A DNA stretch of 64,000 nucleotides, taken from the NCBI RefSeq assembly GCF_900102345.1, contig NZ_FNKB01000001.1, positions 1,736,001-1,800,000 on the forward strand, read 5' to 3'. Source of the DNA: Leucobacter chromiiresistens. Its GTDB lineage: Bacteria > Actinomycetota > Actinomycetes > Actinomycetales > Microbacteriaceae. The position numbers were made by a program, and so were the translations under genes. Under the pieces are notes generated by a model, which did not search any database, had not been told where the DNA came from, and worked only from the letters and a program-made list of their open reading frames with translations. Shown here piece after piece: positions 17,217 through 28,597 of this stretch. Each line of letters opens with the position of its first letter. The first letter of the stretch is position 1.

Positions 17217-17219
17217 CCT
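17214..17219 (+). promoter_or_regulatory. -10 element (TAGCCT), leaderless dxr
   Basis: TAGCCT includes the stop codon of the upstream FKBP gene and lies six bases before the dxr ATG, so dxr can be transcribed on its own. Confidence 0.6.
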
Positions 17220-17225
17220 AGAGCG

Positions 17226-18314
17226 ATGAAGCGCGTCATCGTCCTCGGATCCACCGGCTCGATCGGCGAGCAGGCGCTCGACGTGATCCGCAAGCACCCG
17301 GCCGGGTACCAGGTGTCGGGCCTCATCGCGGGCAGTCGGGCCGATCGCGTGCGCGAGCAGGCCGATGAGTTCAACGTCGAGCACACCGGGCTCGGTGCCG
17401 ATGCGGCGGTGCAGATGATCCGCGACGTCGAGGCCGACGTCGTGCTGAACGGGATCACCGGCTCCGTCGGCCTCGGCCCGACGATCGCGGCGCTCGACGC
17501 CGGCCGCACGCTCGCTCTGGCGAACAAGGAGTCGCTCATCGTCGGCGGCGACCTGGTGACCGGTCGCGCGGCCCCCGGCCAGATCGTTCCAGTCGACTCC
17601 GAGCACTCCGCCATCGCGCAGGCGCTGCGGTCGGGCAGCCGGGACGAGGTGCGGCGGCTCGTGCTGACCGCGTCGGGCGGCCCGTTCCGGGGGCGCACCC
17701 GCGACGAGATGCGCGACGCGACGCCGGAGGCGGCGATGGCCCATCCCACGTGGAGCATGGGGCGCGTCGTCACGATCAACTCGGCGACGATGGTGAACAA
17801 GGGGCTCGAGGTGATCGAGGCGCATCTGCTCTTCGGCGTCTCCTACGGCGACATCGAGGTCGTCGTGCACCCGCAGTCGGTGGTGCACTCGATGGTCGAG
17901 TTCATCGACGGCTCGACCATCGCCCAGGCGTCGCCGCCCGACATGCGGCTGCCGATCGCGCTGGGGCTCTCCTGGCCGGATCGCATGGCGAACGTCGGGG
18001 TTCCCCTCGACTGGCGCTCGGCGACATCGTGGGAGTTCGAGCCCCTCGACGCCGCCGCCTTCCCGGCCGTCGACCTCGCGAAGGAGGTGGGGCGGGCGCG
18101 CCTCACCTACCCCGCGGTCTACAACGCGGCGAACGAGGAGGCCGTCGAGGCGTTCCACTCCGGACGCATCGGGTTCCTCGACATCGTCGATACGGTGCGG
18201 CGGGTGGTCGAGGCGCACGAGGCGCCGGCGCAGCTCACCCTGGAGAGCCTCGCCGAGGCGGAGCGCTGGGCGCGCGAGCAGGCCGAGCGGGCCATCGGAG
18301 CGCGCGCCCGCTGA
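17226..18314 (+). CDS. dxr: 1-deoxy-D-xylulose 5-phosphate reductoisomerase
   Basis: 362 aa NADPH enzyme, second step of the MEP isoprenoid pathway. The N-terminal LGSTGSIGEQALDVI binds NADPH. Further landmarks are ALANKESLIVGG, PVDSEHSAI, LTASGGPF, ATPEAAMAHPTWSMG and the metal/substrate-site AANEEAVEAF. It is slightly short at the N-terminus compared with E. coli, as is usual for actinobacteria. It begins the dxr-rseP-ispG triad conserved in this phylum. Confidence 0.97.
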   Translation: MKRVIVLGSTGSIGEQALDVIRKHPAGYQVSGLIAGSRADRVREQADEFNVEHTGLGADAAVQMIRDVEADVVLNGITGSVGLGPTIAALDAGRTLALANKESLIVGGDLVTGRAAPGQIVPVDSEHSAIAQALRSGSRDEVRRLVLTASGGPFRGRTRDEMRDATPEAAMAHPTWSMGRVVTINSATMVNKGLEVIEAHLLFGVSYGDIEVVVHPQSVVHSMVEFIDGSTIAQASPPDMRLPIALGLSWPDRMANVGVPLDWRSATSWEFEPLDAAAFPAVDLAKEVGRARLTYPAVYNAANEEAVEAFHSGRIGFLDIVDTVRRVVEAHEAPAQLTLESLAEAERWAREQAERAIGARAR

Positions 18315-18433
18315 CCCCGTGCGCCGGGTCGGCCCGGGGCGCCCTGGCGGGTGCACGGGGCTCCTCCGGCTGTCCTCCGTCCGCTCCCCGTCCGATCCCC
18401 GGCCGCTCCCCGAAACTCCCCAGCGGTGCGCAG

Positions 18434-18439
18434 TAGCCT
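18434..18439 (+). promoter_or_regulatory. -10 element (TAGCCT), leaderless rseP
   Basis: Same hexamer and six-base spacing as at dxr, ahead of the GTG at 18446. The gap 18315-18433 otherwise holds only a pyrimidine-rich stretch. Confidence 0.6.
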
Positions 18440-18445
18440 GAGCGG

Positions 18446-19840
18446 GTGACTGAGGTTCTGCTCTACGTGCTCGGCATCCTGATCTTCGTGATCGGCCTGG
18501 CCGTCTCCATCGGCCTGCACGAAATCGGGCACCTCGTTCCCGCGAAGCTCTTCGGCGTCAAGGTGACGCAGTACATGCTCGGGTTCGGGCGCACGATCTG
18601 GGCGAAGCGCCGGGGCGAGACCGAGTACGGCGTGAAGATGATCCCGCTCGGGGGCTACATCGCGATGTCGGGCATGTACCCGCCCGAGCGGCCCGGTGCG
18701 GCTGCGCGCCCCTCGACGACGGGGTTTCTGAACTCGGTCGTGCAGGAGGGGACGTCGTTCGGCAAGACCGACGCCGAACCGAAGCGCGGAATGGCGGCCG
18801 TGGTCGAGGACGCGCGGCTCGCGAGCGCCGAGTCGATCGAGTCCGGTGAGGATCACCGCACCTTCTACCGGCTTCCGCCGTGGAAGAAGATCGTCATCAT
18901 GCTCGGCGGGCCCCTCATGAACCTCGTGCTGGCGTTCGTGTTCTTCGCGATCGTGCTCGTCGGGTTCGGCACGCCGCAGAACAGCACGACGCTCGGCCAG
19001 GTCAACGAGTGCCTCGTCCCGGCCACGAGCGACGCGACCGCCTGCGGGGCCGACGACCCGGCGGCGCCCGCAGCCGCAGCCGGGTTGCGCCCGGGCGATC
19101 GGCTGATCGCGGTCGACGGGACCCGCATCACGAGTTGGAATCAGTTCCGCACCATCGTCGGCGAATCGCCGGGCCGATCGCTCGCGGTCGAGATCGAGCG
19201 CGGCGGGGATCGGCAGACGGTCGCTCTGCAACCGGTGGTGAATGCCCGCACCGTCACCGATGCGGACGGGAACGCCGTGACCAGCGACGACGGCGATGTG
19301 CTCACCGAATCAGTCGGCATGATCGGGGCCGTACCCGCGACGGAGAACGTCGCACAGCCCATCACGGCCGTGCCCGCCTTCGTCGGCGACAACGTGCAGC
19401 GCGTCGCCGGCATCGTCGTCCGCATGCCCGAGCGCATGGTCGACGTGTGGAACGCGGCGTTCGGCAGCGAGGCGCGCGACCCCAACGGCCCCATCAGCGT
19501 CGTCGGCGTGGGCCGGATGGCGGGGGAGATCGTGAGCCTCGACGACGCTCCGGTCGCCGCCCGAGCGCAGACGATGATCAGCCTGCTCGGGTCGTTGAAC
19601 GTCGCGCTGTTCGTGTTCAACCTCGTGCCGCTCCTGCCGCTCGACGGCGGCCACGTGATCGGTGCGATCTACGAGTGGCTGAAGCGGGGCTTCGCGAAGC
19701 TGCGGCGGAAGCCCGATCCCGGTCCGATCGACACGGCGAAGATGGTGCCGGTGACGATGGCGGTCGCCATCGTGTTCGGAGCGATGACGGTGCTGCTCAT
19801 CTACGCCGACCTCGTGAAACCCGTGTCGCTCTTCGGGTGA
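18446..19840 (+). CDS. rseP: Site-2 intramembrane metalloprotease (RseP/Rip1 family)
   Basis: 464 aa membrane zinc protease that releases regulatory proteins such as anti-sigma factors by intramembrane cleavage. HEIGH lies in the first helix (residues 25-29) and the second zinc motif in LLPLDGGH (about 397-404). A PDZ domain occupies about 185-285 (AAGLRPGDRLIAVDGTRI). FGRTIW and GVKMIPLGGYI are typical. An insertion of about 40 residues after GMYPPE is rich in charged residues. Location between dxr and ispG matches mycobacterial Rip1. Confidence 0.95.
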   Translation: MTEVLLYVLGILIFVIGLAVSIGLHEIGHLVPAKLFGVKVTQYMLGFGRTIWAKRRGETEYGVKMIPLGGYIAMSGMYPPERPGAAARPSTTGFLNSVVQEGTSFGKTDAEPKRGMAAVVEDARLASAESIESGEDHRTFYRLPPWKKIVIMLGGPLMNLVLAFVFFAIVLVGFGTPQNSTTLGQVNECLVPATSDATACGADDPAAPAAAAGLRPGDRLIAVDGTRITSWNQFRTIVGESPGRSLAVEIERGGDRQTVALQPVVNARTVTDADGNAVTSDDGDVLTESVGMIGAVPATENVAQPITAVPAFVGDNVQRVAGIVVRMPERMVDVWNAAFGSEARDPNGPISVVGVGRMAGEIVSLDDAPVAARAQTMISLLGSLNVALFVFNLVPLLPLDGGHVIGAIYEWLKRGFAKLRRKPDPGPIDTAKMVPVTMAVAIVFGAMTVLLIYADLVKPVSLFG

Positions 19841-19889
19841 CCGCGGCCGGTCGCTCGCGCGCCCGCGGGCCGCGCGCAGACTCCGCGAG

Positions 19890-19895
19890 TAGACT
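19890..19895 (+). promoter_or_regulatory. -10 element (TAGACT), leaderless ispG
   Basis: TAGACT, six bases, then the GTG at 19902; no ribosome site. Confidence 0.6.
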
Positions 19896-19901
19896 CGCCC
19901 C

Positions 19902-21053
19902 GTGCCAGCAGTCAACTTGGGAATGCCGCAGACCGTCGCAGTGCTCGCTCCGCGGCGCAAGTCCCGCGCCATCAAGGTCGGATCGGTCACGGTCGGCGGC
20001 GACGCCCCGGTGTCGGTGCAGTCGATGACCACCACTCCCACCACCGACATCAACGCGACGCTGCAGCAGATCGCGGAGCTGACGGCGGCCGGCTGCGACA
20101 TCGTGCGGGTGGCGTGCCCGAGCCGCGACGACGCCGAGGCGCTGCCGATCATCGCGATGAAGAGCCAGATCCCGGTCATCGCCGACATCCACTTCCAGCC
20201 GAATTACGTGTACGCCGCCATCGACGCGGGCTGCGCCGCAGTGCGCGTCAACCCCGGCAACATCCGCAAGTTCGACGACCAGGTCGGCGAGATCGCCCGC
20301 CGCGCGAAGGCCGCAGGGGTGTCGCTGCGCATCGGCGTGAACGCCGGATCCCTCGATCCCCGTCTCCTGCAGAAGTACGGCAAGGCGACACCCGAGGCGC
20401 TCGTGGAGAGCGCCGTGTGGGAGGCATCGCTCTTCGAGGAGCACGACTTCCACGACTTCAAGATCTCGGTGAAGCACAACGACCCCGTCATCATGGTGCA
20501 GGCCTACCGCCAGCTGGCTGAGCGCGGCGACTGGCCGCTGCATCTCGGCGTGACGGAGGCCGGGCCCGCCTTCCAGGGCACCATCAAGAGCGCCACCGCC
20601 TTCGGCATCCTGCTCTCCGAGGGCATCGGCGACACCATCCGCGTCTCCCTGTCGGCGCCCCCGGTCGAAGAGGTGAAGGTCGGGCTGCAGATTCTGCAGT
20701 CGCTGAACCTGCGCGAGCGCAAGCTCGAGATCGTCTCCTGCCCGTCATGCGGCCGCGCCCAGGTCGACGTCTACACGCTCGCCGAAGAGGTCACCCAGGG
20801 GCTCGAGGGCATGAGCGTGCCGCTGCGCGTCGCCGTCATGGGCTGCGTGGTGAACGGCCCCGGTGAGGCGCGCGAGGCCGACCTCGGCGTCGCCTCCGGC
20901 AACGGCAAGGGGCAGATCTTCGTGAAGGGGGAGGTCATCAAGACCGTGCCCGAGAGCGAGATCGTCGCAACGCTGATCGCCGAGGCGAACCGTCTCGCCG
21001 CGGAGATGCCCGCTGCGGCCGGAACGGGCGCTCCCGAGGTCGTCACCGCCTAG
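19902..21053 (+). CDS. ispG: 4-hydroxy-3-methylbut-2-enyl diphosphate synthase (GcpE)
   Basis: 383 aa, penultimate MEP-pathway enzyme with a 4Fe-4S cluster. Cluster ligands are in SCPSCGR (about 280-284) and [12 protein letters not shown] (about 314). The N-terminal TIM-barrel part shows [20 protein letters not shown] and VRVNPGNI. The GTG start is set by the leaderless -10. The gene ends three bases before the stop of the convergent RNase gene. Confidence 0.97.
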   Translation: MPAVNLGMPQTVAVLAPRRKSRAIKVGSVTVGGDAPVSVQSMTTTPTTDINATLQQIAELTAAGCDIVRVACPSRDDAEALPIIAMKSQIPVIADIHFQPNYVYAAIDAGCAAVRVNPGNIRKFDDQVGEIARRAKAAGVSLRIGVNAGSLDPRLLQKYGKATPEALVESAVWEASLFEEHDFHDFKISVKHNDPVIMVQAYRQLAERGDWPLHLGVTEAGPAFQGTIKSATAFGILLSEGIGDTIRVSLSAPPVEEVKVGLQILQSLNLRERKLEIVSCPSCGRAQVDVYTLAEEVTQGLEGMSVPLRVAVMGCVVNGPGEAREADLGVASGNGKGQIFVKGEVIKTVPESEIVATLIAEANRLAAEMPAAAGTGAPEVVTA

Positions 21054-21056
21054 CCC

Positions 21057-22562
21057 TCACGCGGCGTCGGCGGCGCCCGAGCTCCGGTTCGGGGCGGCGG
21101 ATTCGGAGTTCGAGTCGCCGCCCGCGTCCGGATCCGCATCGCGAGCGACGAGGGTGAGCTCGATGGCGCCGGTCGCGACGTCCGCCGCGACGACCCGCAC
21201 GTCGACGTGGGTGCCGGCGGAGCAGCCGGCCGCCGAGATCTGCGTCGTCACCGCCGGGTCGTCGAGCTGCACGCGCGCGCGATCGCCCCGCACCTCGACG
21301 ACGACGGCGGGGAGGATGTCGCCCACGCGGTCGCGCAGCAGGGCCGCCTCGACGCGATCGAGCGCCTGCGACCCCAAGCGGCCGGCCCGCTGGTTCGAGG
21401 CCCGCATGAGCGCCGGGAGCTCGCCGAGCGACGCGCGCACCCACTCGGGAACCGGCCGATCCGCGCAGATCGCGGCGCAGATGACGAGGCCCCAGCGATC
21501 GACGAGTCGCCGCAGCGGAGCGGTGACGTGCGCGTACGGCGCGGCGATCGCCGCCTGCACCGTCTGCTGCGGGGGCTCCCCGTCGAACGGCGTGTAGTCG
21601 GCGCCCCGGAAGAGCGACGCGGCGGCCTGCAGCACCGCGGGCGTGGTGGGCGAGGCGGGATCGAGTCGCTCGAGGTACGCCCCGTAGCCGAGCTCCGCGG
21701 GCCAAGGGTGCCCGAGCGACGCTACGCGTGCGCGGAACGCTGCGAGGGCCTCCTCGTCGGGGCCCGGCATGGTGCGCAGGATGCCGACGCCCGCGTCGAG
21801 CATCATGCGGCCCGCCGCCATGCCGGTGAGCAGGGAGAGCTGCGCGTTCCACTCCTCGACGGGCAGCGCGAAACTGCGCACGATCCGGTAGCCGCCCGGA
21901 TCCCGCACGATCTCCTCGTCCGGCATGTTGAGGCTCGCACCGCCGCGCAGGCGCTCCTGCTCGATGCGCAGCACGCCGACGGTGCGGAGCAGCTCCAGCA
22001 GCTCGTCTGCGCCGCCCCCGTCGATCGCGGCCTGCGCGGACGGGTAGTCGAGTTGAGCGCGGGAGCGCACGTGCGCGCGTTCGACCCGTGCCGAGGCGAG
22101 GGCGCCGGCGGCGTCGAGGTCGAGGGTCCAGACGTAGGCGGTGCGGTCGGAGCCCGGCAGCAGCGACGCGCGATCTTCGCTGAGTGCGGCGGGGTGGAGC
22201 GGAATGCGCCCGTCGGGCAGGTAGAGGGTCTGCCCGCGCTGCCGCGCTTCGCGGTCGAGCGCGCCGCCTGCGGGCACGAATCCGGGCAGGTCGGCGATCG
22301 CGTAGCGCACGCGGAAGCCGTCGCCGGAGCGCTCGAGGTGGAACGCCTGGTCGAGGTCGCGCGCCCCCGGCGGGTCGAGCGTCACGAACGGGATGCGCCG
22401 CAGATCGAGCTCGGTGTCGGCAGGGGCCGCCGATGCGGCCTCGGCGAGCGCTTCGGGGGAGAAGTCGACGGGAACGTCGTCGCCCTCGCGCAGCGCGGCG
22501 AGCGCTGCGGCGAGCTGGCCGTGAGCGGATTGGGGTGAGAGTCGGGCGCGCCGGTTCGGCAT
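21057..22562 (-). CDS. RNB-domain exoribonuclease (RNase II/R family)
   Basis: 501 aa. The catalytic signature FVTLDPPGARDLDQAF (about 58-73) carries the clustered aspartates of RNase II. Also visible are YAIADLPGFV, LYLPDGRIPLHP, SEDRASLLPG and the C-terminal PYAHVTAPLRRLVDRW. It is much shorter than RNase R: there are no N-terminal cold-shock domains, and the C-terminal part after about 430 could be a reduced S1-like fold. Such short RNB proteins are common in actinobacteria. The role, 3'-5' degradation of RNA, is inferred from the family. Confidence 0.88.
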   Translation of the reverse strand: MPNRRARLSPQSAHGQLAAALAALREGDDVPVDFSPEALAEAASAAPADTELDLRRIPFVTLDPPGARDLDQAFHLERSGDGFRVRYAIADLPGFVPAGGALDREARQRGQTLYLPDGRIPLHPAALSEDRASLLPGSDRTAYVWTLDLDAAGALASARVERAHVRSRAQLDYPSAQAAIDGGGADELLELLRTVGVLRIEQERLRGGASLNMPDEEIVRDPGGYRIVRSFALPVEEWNAQLSLLTGMAAGRMMLDAGVGILRTMPGPDEEALAAFRARVASLGHPWPAELGYGAYLERLDPASPTTPAVLQAAASLFRGADYTPFDGEPPQQTVQAAIAAPYAHVTAPLRRLVDRWGLVICAAICADRPVPEWVRASLGELPALMRASNQRAGRLGSQALDRVEAALLRDRVGDILPAVVVEVRGDRARVQLDDPAVTTQISAAGCSAGTHVDVRVVAADVATGAIELTLVARDADPDAGGDSNSESAAPNRSSGAADAA

Positions 22563-22568
22563 GCCGTC

Positions 22569-22574
22569 AGCCTA
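22569..22574 (-). promoter_or_regulatory. -10 element (TAGGCT), leaderless RNase gene
   Basis: On the minus strand TAGGCT is followed by six bases and the ATG at 22562. Confidence 0.6.
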
Positions 22575-22588
22575 CTGCGCACCGCTCG

Positions 22589-22594
22589 TAGACT
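22589..22594 (+). promoter_or_regulatory. -10 element (TAGACT), leaderless LOG-family gene
   Basis: TAGACT followed by six bases and GTG at 22601. Only 14 bp separate it from the opposing -10 of the RNase gene, so the two promoters must overlap. Confidence 0.6.
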
Positions 22595-22600
22595 GTGAGC

Positions 22601-23694
22601 GTGACGACCGCGAAGCAGCAGCATTCAGAGGATACGCAGACCGCCGGCGTGCGCGAGCGGCTCGACGCGCTCATCGCGGAAGCGGGGGTGACGGCGCAGC
22701 GCAGTCTGATCCGGCGGATCGCCGAAGCGGGGCTCGGTCTCGGCCATGACGGGGCGACGCGTCTCGATCTGAAGATCACGGCGACCGCGGTCGAGGAGAT
22801 GCGGGCGGCGTTCCGCCTCTTCGCTCCCTTCCGCGGGGTGCCGAAGGTCACGATCTTCGGGTCGGCCCGCACGCAGTCGCACGACCCGCTCTGGGTGGGG
22901 GCGGAGGCCGCCGCCCGCGGTCTCGCGGAGCAGGGCTGGATGGTGGTCACGGGCGCCGGGCCGGGGATCATGGAGGCGGCGGCGACCGGCGCGGGCCCCG
23001 AGCGGTCGCTCGGCATCTCGATCCGTCTGCCGTTCGAGGAGGCTCCGCTCGATGTGGCGGCCGACGACGACCACCGCATCGCGATGAAGTACTTCTTCAC
23101 GCGCAAACTCATGCTCGTGAAGGAGTCGCGCGGATTCATCTGCCTGCCGGGGGGCTTCGGCACGATGGATGAGACCTTCGAACTGCTGACGCTGCAGCAG
23201 ACCGGCAAGATGGAACCGATGCCGATCGTGCTGCTCGATCGCGACGGCGGCACGTACTGGCGGAGCTTCGCCCGTTTCGTGGTCGAGGAGCTCGCGGGGG
23301 CGGGGCTCATCGCGGTGGACGATCTGGACCGCGTGCTCGTCACCGATTCGCCGGAGGCGGCGATCGCCGAGGTGACCGGGTTCTGGCGCAATTACGACTC
23401 GCTGCGGTGGCAGGGGGAGCAGCTGGTGCTGCGGGTGCGCTCCGCCCCGAGCGATGCGGAGCTCGCCGACCTGAACGAGCGGTTCTCGGGCCTCTGCGAG
23501 TCGGGCGAGATCGCCCGCACTGCTCCGCTGCCCTCAGAGGTCGCCGATGCCGAAGCGCTCGATCTGCCGCGCATCGTGTTCACGCCGCGGCGCCGGGCGG
23601 TGGGAGATCTCTACCGGCTGATCCGCGCCCTGAACGAGTTGGAGAGCGCGCCGCGCGAGGTGCCCGCCGGGAGCGCGGCCGCCGCGGCCGGGGG

Positions 23695-23710
<16 letters not shown>
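22601..23710 (+). CDS. LOG-family (TIGR00730) Rossmann-fold protein
   Basis: 369 aa. The core (about 80-255) has FGSAR, VTGAGPGIMEAA and the family hallmark PGGFGTMDETFE. LOG enzymes cleave nucleoside 5'-monophosphates (phosphoribohydrolases); larger bacterial members like this one, with extra N- and C-terminal parts, are less well characterised. Two GTG codons (22595 and 22601) are possible starts; I prefer 22601 because it is the one six bases after TAGACT. The last 16 bp overlap the convergent UvrA-like gene. Confidence 0.85.
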
Positions 23711-26049
<2,339 letters not shown>

Positions 26050-26055
26050 GGAGTC

Positions 26056-26061
26056 AGAGTA
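26056..26061 (-). promoter_or_regulatory. -10 element (TACTCT), leaderless UvrA-like gene
   Basis: Minus-strand TACTCT, six bases, then the ATG at 26049. Confidence 0.55.
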
Positions 26062-26104
26062 GTGCGAGCCGCCGACATTCGCCGCCCCGAGTTCTCGCGC
26101 TTGC

Positions 26105-26110
26105 TAGGCT
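26105..26110 (+). promoter_or_regulatory. -10 element (TAGGCT), leaderless CPBP-like gene
   Basis: TAGGCT, six bases, then the ATG at 26117. Confidence 0.6.
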
Positions 26111-26116
26111 CGCCCT

Positions 26117-27040
26117 ATGACCATGCCCGCGAGCCGCAGCGCGCGGCCCTCGGCCCTCGGCATCGCCGCAGCGGTATGCGTCTGCGCGATGGCGCCCGCC
26201 TGGTTCGTGCTCCACTGGATCTGGGCGGGCATCGCCCTCGGCGTCGCCGGCCTCGGGCTGGCGGCCCGTGCGGGCCGGGCTCGATCCGCGGAGCCCGGGC
26301 CGGTCGACGCCTCCTCGGCTCCCGACGTCGACGCGCGGCCCCGCGCCGCGAACGGCCGTGCGCCCTCCCTGCTGCGCGACCTCTCCCTCATCGTCATGGG
26401 ACTCGGCGTGGTGCGCCTCATCCCGCTCGCCGCGCAGCTCGACAACTGGTCGATGGTGAAGTTCACGCTCGCCCTCGGCGGCGCCGTCGCCGTGCCCTAC
26501 GTCGTGTCGCGATTCGTCTACCGCGACCGCGCGACGAGCTTCCCGTGGCGGGGCGCCGGCGACGCGCGGGGCGAGCGCTGGGGGCCGTACCACTGGGCTT
26601 GGCTCGTCGCCGTGATCGTGCTGGCCTGGCTGATCCTGCCCTGGTACTTCATCACCTCGGGGGTGTACGCGAACTGGCCCGTCGTCGATACGCCCGAGCT
26701 GATCGCTCGGCTCTTCGTGGGGGTCGGCGCCGTGGGCATCTGGGATGAGCTGTTCTTCATCTGCACGGTGTTCGCCGTGCTGCTGCGGCATTTCCCGGTG
26801 TGGATCGCCAACCTGCTGCAAATGGTCGTCTTCGTCTCGTTCCTGTGGGAGCTCGGCTACCGCGCCTGGGGGCCGCTCCTCACCATCCCCTTCGCGCTCG
26901 TGCAGGGCATCATCTATCTGCGCACCCGCTCCCTCTCCTACGTCGTGACCGTGCACCTGCTCTTCGACGCGGTGGTGTTCGCGGTGCTCGTGCACGCGCA
27001 CCAGCCGGAGCTCTTCGACTGGTTTCCGACGGCGCCGTGA
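26117..27040 (+). CDS. CPBP/CAAX-protease-like membrane protein with altered motif
   Basis: 307 aa with about seven or eight membrane helices. The C-terminal half looks like the CPBP (Abi/CAAX) fold: WDELFFICT (about 212) in the place of the EExxxR motif, and VTVHLLFD (about 278) in the place of the last His motif. The first Glu is Asp, the Arg is absent, and no clear middle FxxxH motif is present, so protease activity is doubtful. The N-terminal half has two helices and a charged loop (about 55-85). The 3' end faces aroQ. Confidence 0.6.
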   Translation: MTMPASRSARPSALGIAAAVCVCAMAPAWFVLHWIWAGIALGVAGLGLAARAGRARSAEPGPVDASSAPDVDARPRAANGRAPSLLRDLSLIVMGLGVVRLIPLAAQLDNWSMVKFTLALGGAVAVPYVVSRFVYRDRATSFPWRGAGDARGERWGPYHWAWLVAVIVLAWLILPWYFITSGVYANWPVVDTPELIARLFVGVGAVGIWDELFFICTVFAVLLRHFPVWIANLLQMVVFVSFLWELGYRAWGPLLTIPFALVQGIIYLRTRSLSYVVTVHLLFDAVVFAVLVHAHQPELFDWFPTAP

Positions 27041-27290
27041 CGGCGAGGCCGTCGCGAGCGCGGCGCGGTTCACTTGCGGCCATCGCCGTCGCCGCCGACA
27101 TCGCCATCGCCATCGCGGAAGGCGACAATACTTCCGATTCTGAGAACGGATTGCACGGACCTTCTGTCGCCTTTCGGAGATGCGCGCACCGCTCCGAACA
27201 TGCGGCGAGGCGTAACGTCATCGATCGGAACTCCGAGACTCCCGGGCACCGGGGTCCCGGGGCCGGCGCGCCGAAGCGGCCCAGAGAGCC
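27041..27290. other. Non-coding gap between convergent genes
   Basis: 250 bp of weaker coding character. It holds short catcgcc-type repeats (about 27080-27117) and an interrupted inverted repeat AGGCGACA (27120-27127) / TGTCGCCT (27165-27172) with a 37-base loop, too wide for a typical terminator. I see no convincing gene. Confidence 0.5.
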
Positions 27291-27731
27291 TCAGTCGCCC
27301 AGCAGCGCGGCGATCCTGCGCACCGCGAACTCGTAGCCCTGCACTCCGCAGCCGACGATGACGCACGCCGCGATGTCGGAGACGTACGAGTGGTGGCGGA
27401 ACGCCTCGCGCGCGTGCACGTTGGAGAGGTGCACCTCGGCCGTGGGCAGGGCGACGCCGGCGATGGCGTCGCGGATCGCGATCGATGTGTGCGTGAAGGC
27501 GCCCGGGTTGATGACGATGGCCGCGCAGTCCTCGCGGGCCGCATGGATGGCGTCGATCAGCTCGCCCTCGTGGTTGCTCTGCACGGCGCGCAGCTCGAGG
27601 GAGTGCTCGCGGGCGACGCGCGCGACGAGCGATTCGACGTCGGCGAGCGTCTCGGTGCCGTAGATCTCGGGTTCGCGCGTGCCGAGCAGGTTGAGGTTCG
27701 GTCCGTTCACCAGCAGGATCCGTCTGGTCAT
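27291..27731 (-). CDS. aroQ: 3-dehydroquinate dehydratase, type II
   Basis: 146 aa, standard length. It dehydrates 3-dehydroquinate in the shikimate pathway. Visible are the active-site [19 protein letters not shown] with Tyr, [31 protein letters not shown] and FRHHSYVSD. The ATG at 27731 is chosen because AAGGAG lies six bases upstream; a second ATG at 27734 and a GTG at 27746 are in frame. A TAGCAT -10 candidate on the minus strand (27774-27779) implies a leader of about 36 bases, unlike the leaderless neighbours. Confidence 0.95.
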   Translation of the reverse strand: MTRRILLVNGPNLNLLGTREPEIYGTETLADVESLVARVAREHSLELRAVQSNHEGELIDAIHAAREDCAAIVINPGAFTHTSIAIRDAIAGVALPTAEVHLSNVHAREAFRHHSYVSDIAACVIVGCGVQGYEFAVRRIAALLGD

Positions 27732-27823
27732 CATGCGCTCCTTCACTCGGGCACGGTCGGTACGGCCGACTCCATGCTACTGTCCGCCACCCGCCCGGCT
27801 TTGCTCCGGGCGGCGGCCGCGAC

Positions 27824-27829
27824 TACCGT
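27824..27829 (+). promoter_or_regulatory. -10 element (TACCGT), leaderless trmB
   Basis: TACCGT, six bases, then the GTG at 27836. Confidence 0.55.
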
Positions 27830-27835
27830 TATGGG

Positions 27836-28588
27836 GTGACCGAGCAGCAGCCACTTCCGTACAAGAGCTTCGACCCGACGACGTTCCGCAAGAAGCCGGT
27901 GTCGTTCGTGCGACGGAGCGGCCGCATGACGCCGTCGCAGGAGCGCGCGTGGGCCGATCACCACGAGAAGTACGTGCTCGACATCGCGCACGGCCCCGCT
28001 GCGACGAGCGTCGCGGACGGAGAGCGCGGCGATCCCGAGCAGATCTTCGGCCGCGCGGCGCCGCTCGTCGTCGAGGTGGGTTCCGGGCAGGGGCATGCGA
28101 TCCTGCACGCGTCGCAGACCCGGCCCGACACGAACTTTCTCGCCATCGAGGTGTTCCGGGCGGGGCTCGCCCGCACGATCATCCGCGCCGAGGTCGCCGG
28201 CGTCGAGAACCTGCGCCTCGCCGAGGTGAACGCGCCCGAACTGCTCGAGAAGTACCTGCCCGAGGGGTCGGTCGACGAGATCTGGGTGTTCTTCCCCGAC
28301 CCGTGGAAGAAGGTGCGGCACCACAAGCGGCGGCTCGTCGACGCGGACTTCGCCCGGGTGGCCCGCCGCGCGCTGCGCCCGGGCGGCGTGCTGCGCCTCG
28401 CCACCGACTGGGAGAACTACGCCGAGCAGATGCGCGAGGTGCTCGACGCGGCCGACGGCTTCGCGCGCGACTTCGCGGGGGAGTGGGCGGAGCGCTTCGA
28501 CGGGCGCATCCTGACCGCCTTCGAGGAGAAGGGCATCGACAAGGATCGCCGCATCCGCGACCTGACGTACCGGCGCACGCAGGAGTAG
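27836..28588 (+). CDS. trmB: tRNA (guanine-N7-)-methyltransferase
   Basis: 250 aa SAM enzyme making m7G46 in tRNA. Landmarks are VEVGSGQGHAIL (SAM site, about 77), FLAIEVFRAG, and the family-specific IWVFFPDPWKKVRHHKRRLV (about 145-164), then LRLATDWENYAEQM. The GTG start follows the leaderless -10. Confidence 0.95.
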   Translation: MTEQQPLPYKSFDPTTFRKKPVSFVRRSGRMTPSQERAWADHHEKYVLDIAHGPAATSVADGERGDPEQIFGRAAPLVVEVGSGQGHAILHASQTRPDTNFLAIEVFRAGLARTIIRAEVAGVENLRLAEVNAPELLEKYLPEGSVDEIWVFFPDPWKKVRHHKRRLVDADFARVARRALRPGGVLRLATDWENYAEQMREVLDAADGFARDFAGEWAERFDGRILTAFEEKGIDKDRRIRDLTYRRTQE

Positions 28589-28591
28589 CGT
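28586..28591 (+). promoter_or_regulatory. -10 element (TAGCGT), leaderless flavin enzyme gene
   Basis: TAGCGT begins with the trmB stop codon and lies six bases before the ATG at 28598. Confidence 0.55.
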
Positions 28592-28597
28592 GTCCGT

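Noticed and set aside
27118..27174. Terminator between the CPBP-like and aroQ genes
   Set aside because: The arms are separated by a 37-base loop and no U-run follows; too weak to call.
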